From Atopsyche davidsoni (taxonomy: Eukaryota > Arthropoda > Insecta > Trichoptera > Hydrobiosidae): 64,000 nt of DNA. The notes under the pieces are model-generated. The model was not told where the DNA came from and made no database searches. It saw only the letters and a list, made by a program, of their open reading frames with translations. This document shows positions 33,721 through 46,084 of the stretch, in pieces. The first letter of the stretch is position 1; every line of letters starts with the position of its first letter. A program made the position numbers and the translations under genes. The stretch is from positions 3,326,501 to 3,390,500 of the forward strand of contig JAILWY010000002.1 of the NCBI GenBank assembly GCA_022113835.1, in the 5' to 3' direction.

Positions 33721-35439
33721 TTGTTTCAAGTTTCTGCGAGCGTGTGCGTTTTTATTGTGTGCTCATTTTCGATAATATCTCAGGTAGGCGCGCCTTATAT
33801 GGAGCGGTTATTGATAATTACAGGTAGGCATTGAGTGTCCTCGGCAAATATCAAATATGACGCCCCCCTGTTTTGAATCGAAATGGCAATTTTTTTTATG
33901 AATAAACTTTGAGTTATTTAAAACAGGCGTGACCTTAATAACACTTATTTCAGTATCACCTGCCAGGAGCTGAACGTATTTTCAAAACGCGTTTATTGTG
34001 TATATTAAATAGTAATAAAAATAGAGCCTAAAAGATTTTCAGGGTTGGGTTTATTATATATATGCTATAGGCGACAATCTGGAATTTGATTATTTGATTA
34101 CATACAAGACTAAGGATTCATTTTTAAGAGCTTTGGGGTAGTTGACGTACACAGATTTAACGTCCGTTTATCAGTGTCTGCCAAAATACAACATACTGTA
34201 TATTTTCAGTTAAAATTTTTTTAAATACTGTTATTCAATCTCGCCAAGTGGCATTCAATATATTTTAATAATAAAAGTTTTGGACAGGCAGCACTGAACC
34301 ATAACAATCGCGAATAAAAACAATGAAAAAACTCTGACCAATTCCCCGCAGCAGGCTCGCAAGGCGTTTCGGACTTTTTCTGAGAAATAACGTGACGAAA
34401 GAATGCACTCTGAAGCTGGGGTGGCTTCGGAGTGATGCCTGCTGTTTTTTTCAGTCCTAATAACAATCAACTGTGAGCATACCGTGTGAGGTATAGATTT
34501 AACACTTAACATCTTTTTAAGTTGTATAATGTATATATCAACAACTTTATAAGTACATATCATTTTTTAAATTATTCCTCAATACTAAGGTTTTTTTTAA
34601 CGTGGCGCTACCCAAAAGCTTTGATTTAGTATATTTATTTAAAATTTAACTAAATGTACTGTGGTTTTTTTGGTTGCAAATAAGTTAAAATTGCATGTAA
34701 GCAGGATTTTTTTGATGAATTATTTATGAAAACTTAAAAAAATATTAAGATATTTCATTTTTGATTTCTTCATAAAATCGCAAATTTGGGCATGAAATAT
34801 TATTTTAAGACATTTCAAATAATCATTCTTTAAAATTTTATATGTATTTTCTTTGAGTCATTTTTACTAAATATAATAAATTAGTAGTATTTATATCAAA
34901 ACATTAAGAACCTGCAAGTCATATGCCTCTTCGTGGCGCAGCAGACAGTAGCTGGCGTGTTAAATGCTTATGCAGATTTATTAGTGGTTTTAACATTGAA
35001 ATATTACTAAGCTTCCAATGTGGTATTACTGCTTTTATTTCATTTTAAAATTTACCGCTATTAGTATTAGAAATCAAAATATTTTACAAGAAACAAGCTG
35101 TCAAAATTGTTTTGCTAAATGTCAATGGAAATCTCTCAATCAATAAAATATTCGTTTGAAAATAAACAAAATGGACCAAGAGATCGATTGTCTTTTGTTT
35201 TTTTTTACGATAGAAATTGATGTTTTTACTTTTTCGACTTTGAATTCAGCAATTCAACAGGTAGTCATTGAAAATTGTGCGTTATTTTTATCATGTGTAG
35301 ATTTTGTACAAGGGGATGCAGTTGAAAGACAGATTTTAAAAAAAATCGTTGAGTTAGTTTATTATTCAATTACACGCTTTTTTTAAAAAATAATTATAGC
35401 CAATTGAACTACTCCGTATACACATGAACGCTCTAGCGG

Positions 35440-35660
35440 GATTGCGAATTCTATACACATCGCAAACAAGCAAACAAACCAGCGCCGCGCAGTTCAATCA
35501 GTAGTCATTTGATTATACATTGCAATAGGGCGGCTCGTGGGGGCGACAGCTCGGGGCAACTTTGCCCATCGGAAACCTATTCCGAAGTCGGTCAGGTCTG
35601 CTGATGAGACGAGAAGTTGTCCGACCGCGCGCCCCTGGTCTCCGAGGTCGCGGGATGAAT
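35440..35660. other. GC-richer intronic block
   Basis: AACCAGCGCCGCGCAGTTCA to GTCTCCGAGGTCGCGGGATG, clearly richer in CpG than its flanks. No repeat ends or convincing frame. Candidate regulatory DNA. Confidence 0.25.
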
Positions 35661-36990
35661 ATGAATGAAAAATTTGTGGATTTCATGAATATATCAAGGG
35701 GAGTGATGATAACTTCTTGCTGTTGTTTATGCACGTTGATTGCACCGGGGGTCAAAGCATTTTTAATTTTAGTACGCAGGTTTTTTATTCGAGAATATAC
35801 AGCATTACGATTCGTAATTATTTATTAATATGATAAAAAAAAAAATGCAACGATCGGTAAACTTATATTATGTTAGTTTACGCGTATGTAAATGACTGTG
35901 AACACTCATGCTGAGTCACAGGGTCACGGTGGGCGATAGGAATACATAATTTGTTTTGGATAGCATCAAGGTTTGTAGGTTTGTATCCAACATGTATTTT
36001 ATATTTAAAAAAATTTCTTGATATAGTTAAATATTCGAGTAATTTTTTTCAAAACAATTTTTTTATATTATCTGTCATGTATATGTATCAGTATATTGAT
36101 GAAGATTTAATTAAACTTCTATAATATAATTAGTATATTCAACTTCCAATTAAAAAAATTAATATGAGTAATATTAAAAACAACTGTATTTATTATTGAA
36201 ATAGCAATTTCTTCCATTTTAAAAAACCTTTCACTAACACTCTCAAAAGAATCCTTTTTTTTTTTTTTTATAATGTTGTTTTCGACACAGTAATTAAAGA
36301 TTTAACAAGAAATGCGCCGGCAATAAATATTTGTAATAATAATTATTATATTTCATTGAAGGCTTATCCAATTTTCCATCATTAAATGAAATCCGAGAGC
36401 GTAAATTAAAATGGTAAAATGTAATAATCACCTGTAATTGTGCGGCTAATTATATGAAATTCAGTCTTTTATATTTTTTGTATGTATTGTTTTTATATTA
36501 TGCTAGAGTAACTTTTAAATGGAGACAAAAAAGTGATTTTTACGTTATTAGTCACGCTTCCGTTTTTTTCTAAATTCTTTACTGAGTATTAACAATCTGA
36601 GTTGTGTGATATTTAAAACACACTTTTATTAAAATAAATAAAGGCAAATGAGCAAGGCCTTAAAGATAGTTGTGGCTACACCCAACGTTTATTTTAAAGC
36701 CTATTTCTTATATATTGCAATAGAAAAAAAACGAGGAGGTACTCTTCATGAAATTATTTCTAGTTCATATATTTTTTTAAAGTAACCTTTTAAAGTAAAT
36801 AAATCATTAATTTAATTTTACACATTGTTTCAAGATAGTCACGTTATTATATCATTATTAGTGTAATTCAGTAGCAGGTAGAGCATGTTTATATTCCAGT
36901 CATCTCAATACATTCACACTGGGAATGTTAATTGGCCAAGAAACTGCATTCGGTCGTATCTAAGCGAGAGTTGTAGAAATGCATCCGTGG

Positions 36991-37114
36991 AATTTTTACA
37001 CGACACGAGTGAGCTTGAGAATGAATCAAACTATTGCAAGTTGTAACAAATAAATTTTTACACGACACGAGTGAGCTTGAGAATGAATCAAACTATTGCA
37101 AGTTGTAACAAATA
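36991..37114 (+). repeat. Perfect 62-base tandem duplication
   Basis: The unit AATTTTTACACGACACGAGT...AACAAATA occurs at 36991-37052 and again without any change at 37053-37114. Lack of divergence points to a recent event. Confidence 0.9.
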
Positions 37115-37498
37115 AATACTTATCGTCAAATATTATTAAATATAAATTAAATTCGACTTCCGAAGGCTTCTTGAGACTTTCAGAAAGAGTCTAGGTAATA
37201 ATCTCATAGTCACATGGTTATTCATAATTGTTGTATGAATATTTTTTTTTTTTAAATATGCAATTTGTTGATTGCTCGCTGGATTATTGAGACGATTTTT
37301 GAGGCGTAGCGTTTATGCTGGTGGTAAAATATTTAAAAATACGTGGAGTATTTTTCGTTTAGTATTGTTGTATATAGCGCATGGCATGCATTGACAGTGA
37401 CTTTGATGCCAAGTGGCGTACTGCATGCGGCAGGTGAGGTGCATTTGTCGAGATTCTCAGCAGGGGATTACAAGGTATTCACCCGCCGCCACTGAGCC

Positions 37499-37850
37499 GG
37501 CGCATATTTATAATGCTGCCAAGTTAACACACTGAGGCGAATAAATGAAATATAAATCGAAAAAAAATAACTACGATATTTTTCGGGCATACAGTTTACT
37601 GTACAAATCAGCTGTGAACATTAACAAAAATAAATCAAAAAATCAAAACTGCTATTATTATATTTTATATACTGGCGCATATTTATAATTTAAGCTTTCA
37701 CACCGAGGGCGAATAAATGATTTATAAATCGGAAAAAAAGCATTCCTTCATATTTTTTTTTACAGGTTTACAGTTTACTGAACACTTCAGCTGTTGTGTG
37801 TAATTGTAAATATTTATGAAAATAAAAAAAAACAAAGCATAAATTAATGC
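37499..37850 (+). repeat. Diverged tandem duplication, about 175-base period
   Basis: GGCGCATATTTATAAT, GGGCGAATAAATGA, ATAAATCG(G)AAAAAAA and ACAGTTTACTG recur in order at about 37499 and 37674. The second copy is about as long as the first but has several small changes. Confidence 0.65.
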
Positions 37851-37854
37851 TGAA

Positions 37855-37930
37855 TACAAATGCTGTAACATAGCCAACAACCATACGATAATTAGCCAGT
37901 TATTAAGGGAGCAAAAAAAAAACGCCATTG
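37855..37930 (+). mobile_element. Palindromic MITE-family fragment
   Basis: CTGTAACATAGCCAACAACC, ATACGATAATTAGCCAGTTA and AACGCCATTGGCTAG follow the family pattern, diverged. Confidence 0.35.
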
Positions 37931-39129
37931 GCTAGGTAGAAAGTTTGAGATTGAAATAATTATATATCTGTGATATATCATTTAAAATAATTTTTTATAA
38001 GACTAACAAATAAGGATACAAAAAATATAAAATTATTATATTTTACGGTAAATTTACAAGTTAAAAGAACGAACAAAAAAAATGTTTTTTCAGAGAGTAT
38101 GTCTAATATTTTTTTAAATATAAAATGTTTTATTTGACAAGACATAACTAAGCCTAACGAAGCCAATTCATATTAACATTTCTTAAGTTGTTAATATGCA
38201 TATAAAGATTGTTATTGTTAATTTAATCATTATAACTTATAGAAATGGCTATAACAAAGTAGAATTTAAAGAAAAGTTTCCCTTACAGAAGCTCGGCAGT
38301 AGTGCGAATACTTCGGCGTTCTCGGATCATAAATTTTAAGAGCCTGGTCTCTAGATTTTATTAGTTTTATGTCGGCCAGCTGGAGCAGTAAAAATCTAGT
38401 AATTAAAAGCCTCATAATCTAACGCCGCCATTTAAAAAATACTTTTTATTTCCTTGTTATATATTATTTGTGTTTTTATATAATGGCTCGGTTAAAAGAC
38501 CGGCCTATATGAGTTGCAACACAAGCGACATGTGAGTTTGACAGTGCTTCATTCAGTTCTTCATCAAGTGCCTCTTCTCAGAGGAGGTTTGCGACCATTT
38601 CACTGAGCATATACTCATGCTGAGCCAATGTTCATGGCTTTCTAAGGGGAAAATAGTGTAGTGAGTCTCCGGGTCCTTCTACACCATTAGCTGATTACTT
38701 GTTGGTTATTTTTGCAGTATTTTTGTCTCGATAGGTCAGTGGTTCCAATGGTCGACATGTCATTTCTCTTAAAAGTCTATAAACGCTTAGGAAACTATCA
38801 AATGGACATTTTTTTTTCCCCAGTTTGCATCTATGATCAAACCACAATCACCCGTAAAATTTTCATTTTAAATTATTTTATTATATTTAGAATATTCACA
38901 TGCTTGGTTATGTCTATGAAAGCAATGGTCCAATAAAACAATGGTTTTATCTTTGTAAGCTAATCATAAATATAATAACGTGGTAAAATAAATATCTATG
39001 GCATCGATAAACGCATAATATTCCAAATTTTATCAATAGATAATAAAGATACATAGAATGCTTTTACGTTAAATTAATAAAATAAAGATGAAGTATGACT
39101 ATGTTTTAGTAAACGACACAAGGAAAATG

Positions 39130-39300
39130 TTAATATGATTAGGCATATTTTTTCACACATTCAAAATGATTAAATAAACTCTCAGAAAAATATCACCGTG
39201 ACTTGCGTGGGATTCGAACCCACATCCCCAAGCTTACATGGCCGATGCATTATCCAATTATGCTAACGAAAAGTTTTAACAATCATAATCTACATATTAA
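39130..39300 (-). mobile_element. tRNA-headed SINE
   Basis: On the - strand, B-box GGTTCGAATCC (39210-39220) within a well-paired T arm GTGGG/CCCAC, an A-box-like TTAGCATAATTGGATAATGC, and the body AAGTCACGGTGATATTTTTC to ATGCCTAATCATATTA. Same family as 19204-19345. No tRNA acceptor stem, so not a tRNA gene. Confidence 0.7.
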
Positions 39301-39639
39301 CCAATGTAGCAATGTAATAAAAATGCACTCGATTGACGTTCAATCCACAAAATAGACATATACAAGGATAATGCTTAGAGTAACTTAATGACAGTAAAAA
39401 AAATATTATTGATAATTGGAAATGTAGATAATGATATACGATATCTACATTCAACAAATATAGATAGCTAAAGATTTTTATTTTTTTCATTTTTGTTAGC
39501 GCTTTCGGCTTTCAAGGGATTTTTCAGACACACACCCACCTGCTTCATACTTGGTTTTATAATATAAAGTTTTAAAAATACGTAGATACGCGTATCTCTA
39601 TTGTTTAATATCGAGTGAATAAAATATCATTCGAAATGC

Positions 39640-39915
39640 AGGACGCATCAGAGATACAAGAGTGCATCATTTACGAGCGCGTCCGCGTAAATAACTGCTT
39701 GGGGCTGTGGACCAAGTATTAACGCCGCGGGGTGCGCCGGGATAGCAAAAATCGCTCATAAAAGCTACCAGGGTGAATGCGGATAACTGGGGGTTGAGTT
39801 ACGACCCTCTCACTGTGCTCGCCCCGAGCCAGGGGCGGCGGAAAACCCGATGCAAATTTTGCACCGTATCAATTTTTGCGATTGATCTGCGAGCTTTGAC
39901 GCGAGAATGACGCTT
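39640..39915. other. GC-richer intronic block, possible regulatory DNA
   Basis: From GGACGCATCAGAGATACAAG to GCGAGAATGACGC the sequence is unlike its AT-rich flanks and has few repeats. No frame or transposon ends. Such islands in the large dsx intron are candidates for enhancers; composition is the only evidence. Confidence 0.3.
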
Positions 39916-42594
39916 TTCGAAAAATTTTCACATGGCGTTGCAGCTCACAAAAAAAAAAGCTGTTAAAAAAACATAAACGATCTTAATTCGCTACATCGAA
40001 GTTAGTATTAAAAAAAATAATATTATGGAAATTAAATTATACTTTGCTTTTAATTAAAAATTTTCTAAAAAAAAACAAAAGGTGTCATATAATTTTTAAT
40101 TTTTGTTGTAGTTGACTAACATTCAATAATTCAACATTTAATATACAAATATAAATGATAAACATTGTGATTAGCAATATATTTTATTTAAAATTTAAAA
40201 AAATATTAAAGTAGAAAATATTATCTTATGCAGATTTCACACGTCCGTTTATTTTGGAACGCAAAAGCAGAACACCATTGGTTAGTCTTTTTTTTATTGA
40301 TTTTTTTAAATTTATCGATTAGTTACTTCTGTGATCCTTAATTAATTAATGTATTAAATCATATAGAAAAACCTACGGATTTGTGATTATTTTTAAAAAT
40401 GACGCTGTATCGATGTTTACAACATTTCACACGCATTATCTTTATTTAAGTGTGAATAATCTAATTGTGATTTAAGCTTCATTAATTTAAGTACTAATTC
40501 ATAAAATAAAATAATAAATTTGTGATCATATTTTTAAAACTTATGGAGTGTCAATGGTTGTTATATTTCACATGCTATATCTTTATGCAAGTGCTTATAA
40601 TAAATGTTACGAAAAACAATAAAAAAAAAACCTAAAATATGTCATAAATACGGATCATTTATCATTGTCCACTAGTAGAAGAAACGGTTCTAAATTATTA
40701 TAGTTCAGTAAACAACCCAACCGAGGTGGTTAACCCCTAGGGCAGGGGATCTGAAACTCTGGTTTACTGCAACCCCAAGAAACGGGGGGCAAAACAATCG
40801 TACGAAATAGTTTCCATTGTATATTTTTTGTTAGAAATATATTTTAAGCCGTAAATACAAAGCATATTATTATTTTCTTATATTCATGTTTGATATGAAC
40901 AAAATTAAGAATATCAGTTGTATAGAAATACAAAATGGAATACACAGATCCCGAATGGTAAAGATCAAAAAGTTTAAACGCTTCTGGGAATAAGGGCATA
41001 AAAAGAGCACCCCTCGGCAAGACTTTTTTTTTAACCTCCTGAAGCTTTACGACATCCTTGGTATTCTGTCATACTCACTCGTAAAGTATGCATTCTGTTT
41101 TGATGTCAAATTAATCGGCCGTGAAAATATCACCCAAGAGCTCAACAGACCGCTTTGGGCTTAGATGTATTGCTATGAAAAAAGACATAAAATTTTCTAC
41201 CGGATATGCGTTTCAGTGTATTGTAAAAAATCTACGCTTCGCTTCCCATACATTATTTTAAATATAAACACTTGAAAAGCATTATCTAAAATATTTATAA
41301 TTTTTTCATGTTGGTAAGATGTAGCTACAAATATTATTTTTGAAGGACTGTGAAGGATAACAATGCTATGGTGTGTACCGCAGCGATTTAGTAATTTATC
41401 TTTGATTACAAATATATACTAAAAATAAATTATCCCCTGCAAATCTTTGTCGCTTATATAAAAAAGGTGAACTTCAAAGTATAGCCTATTAATAAAGCTG
41501 CTATTTTTTAAACTATTTATTGTTGATTACACGCAACTGCTCTCTAAAAAAAGTTCCAATGATATATTTATAAATTATATTCAAATGGTTTCATGAGATA
41601 TTTTATGAAAATATATCAATAACTCATGAAAACGGTTTCGAATTTAGTGGTCAAATTATACGATTGATTTTTTTTTAATAATTCAACAAAACACGTATAC
41701 GTATAAGCCAACGTTTTTTTTATTATCTCACAAACCATGTAAATATCTATGTGTATTTTACAGCCGGGATTGAATCGGCTTACCTCGGATCAGGCTAGCC
41801 CCTCGCAACATTATTTCGTTAATGGCAAAACATTGTAACTCTTATATGGCTTGTTACATTGTGTGTTCACCCCCGATGACTGGGGTGGGAAGGCAAAGTG
41901 CTAAGTCATCGATATAAGTCAATCTATAAATATCGCACGGTAATATGTATTATAGATTTAAAATTGCGGTCAATCGGTGAGCTAGTTTATTTTCCAGCAA
42001 ATTGCCTCTAGACTGATAGAAAGAAATGCTTTTTGAAAACAGCCCCATGATGAAGCTTTTCTGTGATTAGTCTCTATAAAATAGAACTTTGGAGATGTAG
42101 CCAGCCTAGTTTGATCAGATAATCTAACCAAACAAAGGTTACATATTATAAATATATATGTATGGCGATATTTTTCCAAAAATAAAAAGGTAGTATTACT
42201 TGCGTAATAAGCAGCTTCATCCGGTCAGCTGTTCTTTGACATGTATTGCTTGTACATGTACCTGCTTTTTAGAAGCAGCCGTATAACAAATTTTAAATAA
42301 CCACACACAAATGATTTGCTGGGGTCATTATCTTCTCACGCTTTCCCTACTTACAGTGGCTACCATCAGGTTAAAGCTCTAAAAAAAATTGATGGCTTAA
42401 CGATTACTTTTCGAACATCTGCTGCAAAAAACAATGACTCTAAGCATGACTCTTAAGGTACAAATTATAAATAATTCTCGCCTCTGAGGTATTGCGTTGT
42501 TAACAACCTATTTTTACAGATGGTCGATAGTTTGAGATCTCGCGGAGATATTTCCATTTAGCCGTCAAGCAGGTGCATTAATTATCATCTTTGA

Positions 42595-42595
<1 letters not shown>

Positions 42596-42649
<54 letters not shown>
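42596..42649. repeat. (TA)n microsatellite
   Basis: About 27 uninterrupted TA units. Likely to vary in length between individuals. Confidence 0.95.
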
Positions 42650-42652
<3 letters not shown>

Positions 42653-43424
42653 TAGATTCGTTTAGTTTTACACTAAGGGTATCAGAATTTTCGCGGTAAA
42701 AATCTAGAGAAATTGGTACGGACAGTATAAAAACGTAACTCGTATTTCGTATGTAGTAATTTTTTTTTTTTACATAAGTAATTAACGTTAAAAATACGCT
42801 TTTAGCTAGGTACCGTTGGGTTGTCGATAGTGTCGTACGATTGGGTTATATTATATGTAGCAGTGTGTGTGGTAAGGCCAAGCTTTTTATTATAATATAA
42901 ATATGCTTTGATTTTTTTATAAGTCTTAACACGATGCATACAGTCTTAATACCAAAAATATACTGCATTATCATTCATCTTTACATATAGTGCTTGCCCT
43001 CATCGCACGTCACTGGCAGGCTTATACAGTCGTAAATAGGCCCATGCTGAAAAACGAGAGATGCCTCGAGGCGAGTCGGTGGAATCTGCTCGACGTGTTG
43101 TAGGCTTTGCAAAAAACCCACCCCTCTTTCACCGTGTCGGCCAATCACCACTTGAGAATCCCGCGAGTTATCTTTTCAAAGAACACGTGAATTGAAAACT
43201 AAAACCCGGCAATACCAAGGAACGTTTTTTTCCCTCACGTTTTTTTTAATGGACGACGAAGGCTTTATGTATATTTTTAACTTTAATTTGACCGGAATTG
43301 ACGTCTGCCTAGAAAAATGTTATACTCGATTAAACATATTTTTAAATAGTTTTTAAAATTATTATGATTATTTTTTGAAATTGTGGCTCAGTAGCCCAAA
43401 ACGGCCTACTCACAATACATGCTA

Positions 43425-43847
43425 CAGTAATACTCCGCTTTACGCGACCCCGATATGCGCGGTTTCACTTTGACGCAAATTTCAAATTTCGCGTTAAAAT
43501 GCCTCGCATTACGCGAATTTCTTATTTTTAAGAATGTGTATGAACAGATTGTAGTCATTGACGTCTCTTAACAATAAAAAAACAGCGTTGGGTGTTATGA
43601 ACGTATTTTACAAGAGCGTAAAAGAAACGCTACCCAAAAGACAATAGATGTATTTTACAGTAAAAAAAACATGTAATACTGCATAAAGTGTTCCGAGAAT
43701 TAAAGTGATTGATTCAAATGATTCGTATTTTTTTGTATTAAGTTTTGACTATGTATGTATGTTTAATCGTAAACCCCGATATGCGCGAATTTCACTAAAC
43801 GAGATTTTTTTCGGAACGTATCCCTCGCGTAAAGCGAGGTATTACTG
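43425..43847. mobile_element. pogo/Tigger-like MITE, copy 2 (423 bp)
   Basis: CAGTAATACTCCGCTTTACG at the left, and the inverse CGTAAAGCGAGGTATTACTG at the right, with TA on both sides. It contains the same internal text as copy 1 at 5121-5416 plus about 127 bases more. No transposase. Confidence 0.75.
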
Positions 43848-44004
43848 TATATGTCTTTTTTAATTATTATTAAAGAATATGTTTACTTGTTACTTCTTTT
43901 TTTTCCTAAGCTTCTTTAGCATTATATTAAATACTGCTAAAAAGATTACTATTTTTGAATTTTGTTTAAAAAGTGTTTAAAAACGTATTATTTTGATATT
44001 ATGA

Positions 44005-44176
44005 AATAATACCCCTTAAATATATTTAAGCATGCAAATGCTTATCAGATTTTTCAAAAAAAATACAAATTTATTTATATAATACTCACGTGGCAATGTT
44101 TTAAATTAAATACTTGTGTGGTTTTTCAAAATGGTAATTTTTTATATTGGTGACCGGTTTCGTCAACCGTGAAAGT
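44005..44176 (-). mobile_element. Hammerhead-like repeat family 2, copy 4
   Basis: On the - strand: CACGGTTGACGAAACCGGTC, ACCAATATAAAAAATTACC and the shared tail down to ATATATTTAAGGGG at about 44010. The core segment before stem II is lost at the junction with the MITE scrap at 44176. It follows the MITE at 43425-43847 exactly as copy 3 follows the MITE at 5121-5416. Confidence 0.55.
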
Positions 44177-44267
44177 GATTGATTCAAATGATTCGTATTT
44201 TTTTATATTAAGTTTTGACTGCGTATGTATGTTCAATTGTAAGCCGATTTTTTCCGGGGTATTACTG
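44176..44267. mobile_element. Truncated pogo-like MITE, copy 3
   Basis: GTGATTGATTCAAATGATTC to CCGGGGTATTACTG matches the right half of the MITE at 43425-43847. The left half is missing. Confidence 0.6.
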
Positions 44268-44387
44268 TATATAATAGTAGACAATTCAATTAAATTGAGA
44301 GTGAATCAATACGGCACAAATATATATTTATTTTAATATTTAAAATCCCAGCGCAAGCATATCCAATTTCGTTGAAGTGTTTCCGAG

Positions 44388-44632
44388 CGGGGCGCCACGC
44401 ACGGGGCGGCCGGCGCCGATGGTAAAATAAAGGTGCCACAACAATAGGTGAGTGGAATAAAATACAGGTAACTGTCTGGCCTAATGATATACATCACTCC
44501 GAGCGCGGTGACTCACCCCCCCGGCCCCCGCCAATGGGCTCTCTGCTCGCCGCGGACACGCCCCTCCCCCTCCAGGCGCACGCCCGCACCCCGCACCCCG
44601 CACACCACTGCGTCTATCTTTATACCTACCAT
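44388..44632. promoter_or_regulatory. Intronic CpG island, possible internal dsx promoter
   Basis: A sharp GC-rich island with GGGGCGGCCGGCGCCG, a CCAAT box in CCGCCAATGGG, CGCCCCTCCCCCTCC and a TTTATACC/TTTATAG pair at its right edge. On the + strand a strong donor, AATAG|GTGAGT (44449), and a second, CAG|GTAACT (44468), follow the left part. An alternative first exon or an enhancer, about 3.6 kb before exon 2, is an inference from these signals. Confidence 0.4.
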
Positions 44633-45016
44633 TTTTTATAGACCTACCTAGCGCCTTGTTGGACTATTCACTATACGACCGTACCTGCAGCAATCCATAA
44701 CTGTTTGTAACATTTCTACAAAAAAAAAAAAAAAACATTATTTACTAACCGAAAATTTTTACGTCCTTTTCCTGCATATGATTTTTCAAAATAATTACCT
44801 AAGTATTGGTTGATTGCAAATCGTGTCACGGCGTGATTGGAAGGCTTTCAATATCGACCCCCAGCGAAAAATTTATTTGGGGGTCAACGAACTGTAAATA
44901 GGGGTCTACGAGAGTGGATCCCATTTATGCAGGTCATCACCAAAATTTAGGCATTCTGTAAATATGTCGATTTTTTTATTGAACGTATTTATTATTACCC
45001 ATTACGGGTTATTACT

Positions 45017-45267
45017 AATATGATTAGGCACATTAGTTCATATATAGAAGATGATTCAAAGAAACTCTCGTGTGGGATTTGAACCCACATCCCCTGGCTT
45101 ACGTAGCCGGTGTACTAACCCTTGTACTAACGAATCACTTCTGTTTATCGAGAATTTTTAACAATCATACTCTACATATGAACCAATGTGCCCAGGCCAA
45201 CCAATATTTTTCTGAGAGTTTCTTTAAATCATCTTCTATAGATGAACTAATGTGCCTAATCACATTA
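45017..45267 (-). mobile_element. tRNA-like SINE bounded by inverted repeats
   Basis: A tRNA-like core with B-box GGTTCAAATCC on the - strand (45076-45086) lies between arms 45017-45069 and 45214-45267. The arms are inverses (TAATATGATTAGGCACATTA and TAATGTGCCTAATCACATTA). Related to the SINEs at 19204 and 39130 but with a second, inverted body on the other side of the head. It is inserted just before the hAT relic. Confidence 0.6.
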
Positions 45268-45294
45268 TGTAAATGTCATAATTGAACACAGATT

Positions 45295-46058
45295 GAACCT
45301 ATGTACTTACATAAAAAGGTTTTTGATAGCTTATCTATCTTATACCACATGGAAAAGGGTTTCAGTGCAGTTGTCAACCTTCTTACAAAAAAAAATGAAA
45401 TAGTTATTCAAAGTTTACATACCGACATAAAATATGGCGCACCCTGTATATCAGATGTCAAAAGTATGTTTGAAGATGATGAATTTGCAAAAAATCAGTA
45501 TTAGCAAGGCAGGGGTCTACGAAAAACAGGAAAACTCGACAAGGGATCAACGGGACAAAATAGTTTGGGAGCCTGTGCTTTAGATCACGGATGGTTAAAC
45601 CGCTGCCCGCGGAGCATATGCAAAATATATATATATGCATATGTTTTACATAACATATTTGGACAAAGAGAAATATCCTGCATTATACAAACATGCTCTA
45701 TCGATGATTTCGCTATTTGGACGTGTGAACAGCTTTTTACTCGAATGAAGCATATTAAATCTCATATGAGAAAACTGTTTGCGTGTAGCAACAAGACTCA
45801 GACGTCTTACTAAAATTTATTATATTTTGTTTATTTTTTATTACTATTTTTTGTTTATTTTTTATTACTATTTTTTGTATTGCCTGAATCTTATCTAACA
45901 AATATGTTTGATTCACATTTTTGTTGTATCTTCTTCAAAAACACTACATTTCTTGCTTGCTTTGTATATTGAATGAAATTTTGTTGTACGGCCCGGTAGG
46001 AAATCTCATTTCCTTAATCTGGCCCGGCTTCTGAAAAAGGTTGGCTACCCGTGCTTTA
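45295..46058 (+). pseudogene. hAT-type transposase relic, second copy
   Basis: One frame reads YHMEKGFSAVVNLLTKK (45340-45390) and, after stops, FAIWTCEQLFTRMKHIKSHM (45710-45770). Both belong to the C-terminal part of hAT transposases of the ZBED/GTF2IRD2 type: the GFSxVxNLLTKK box and the CEQLFxRMK box. Between them the frame is broken by TAG at 45502 and by a non-matching insert. The right side continues through the AATCTGGCCCGGCTTCTGAA block found inverted at the first copy. Clearly dead. Confidence 0.65.
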
Positions 46059-46084
46059 TAGATGATCTTTTTATAAATGTCCTC

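Noticed and set aside
45070..45140. tRNA gene on the - strand.
   Set aside because: Weak anticodon stem, no acceptor stem, and it sits inside an inverted-repeat SINE unit.
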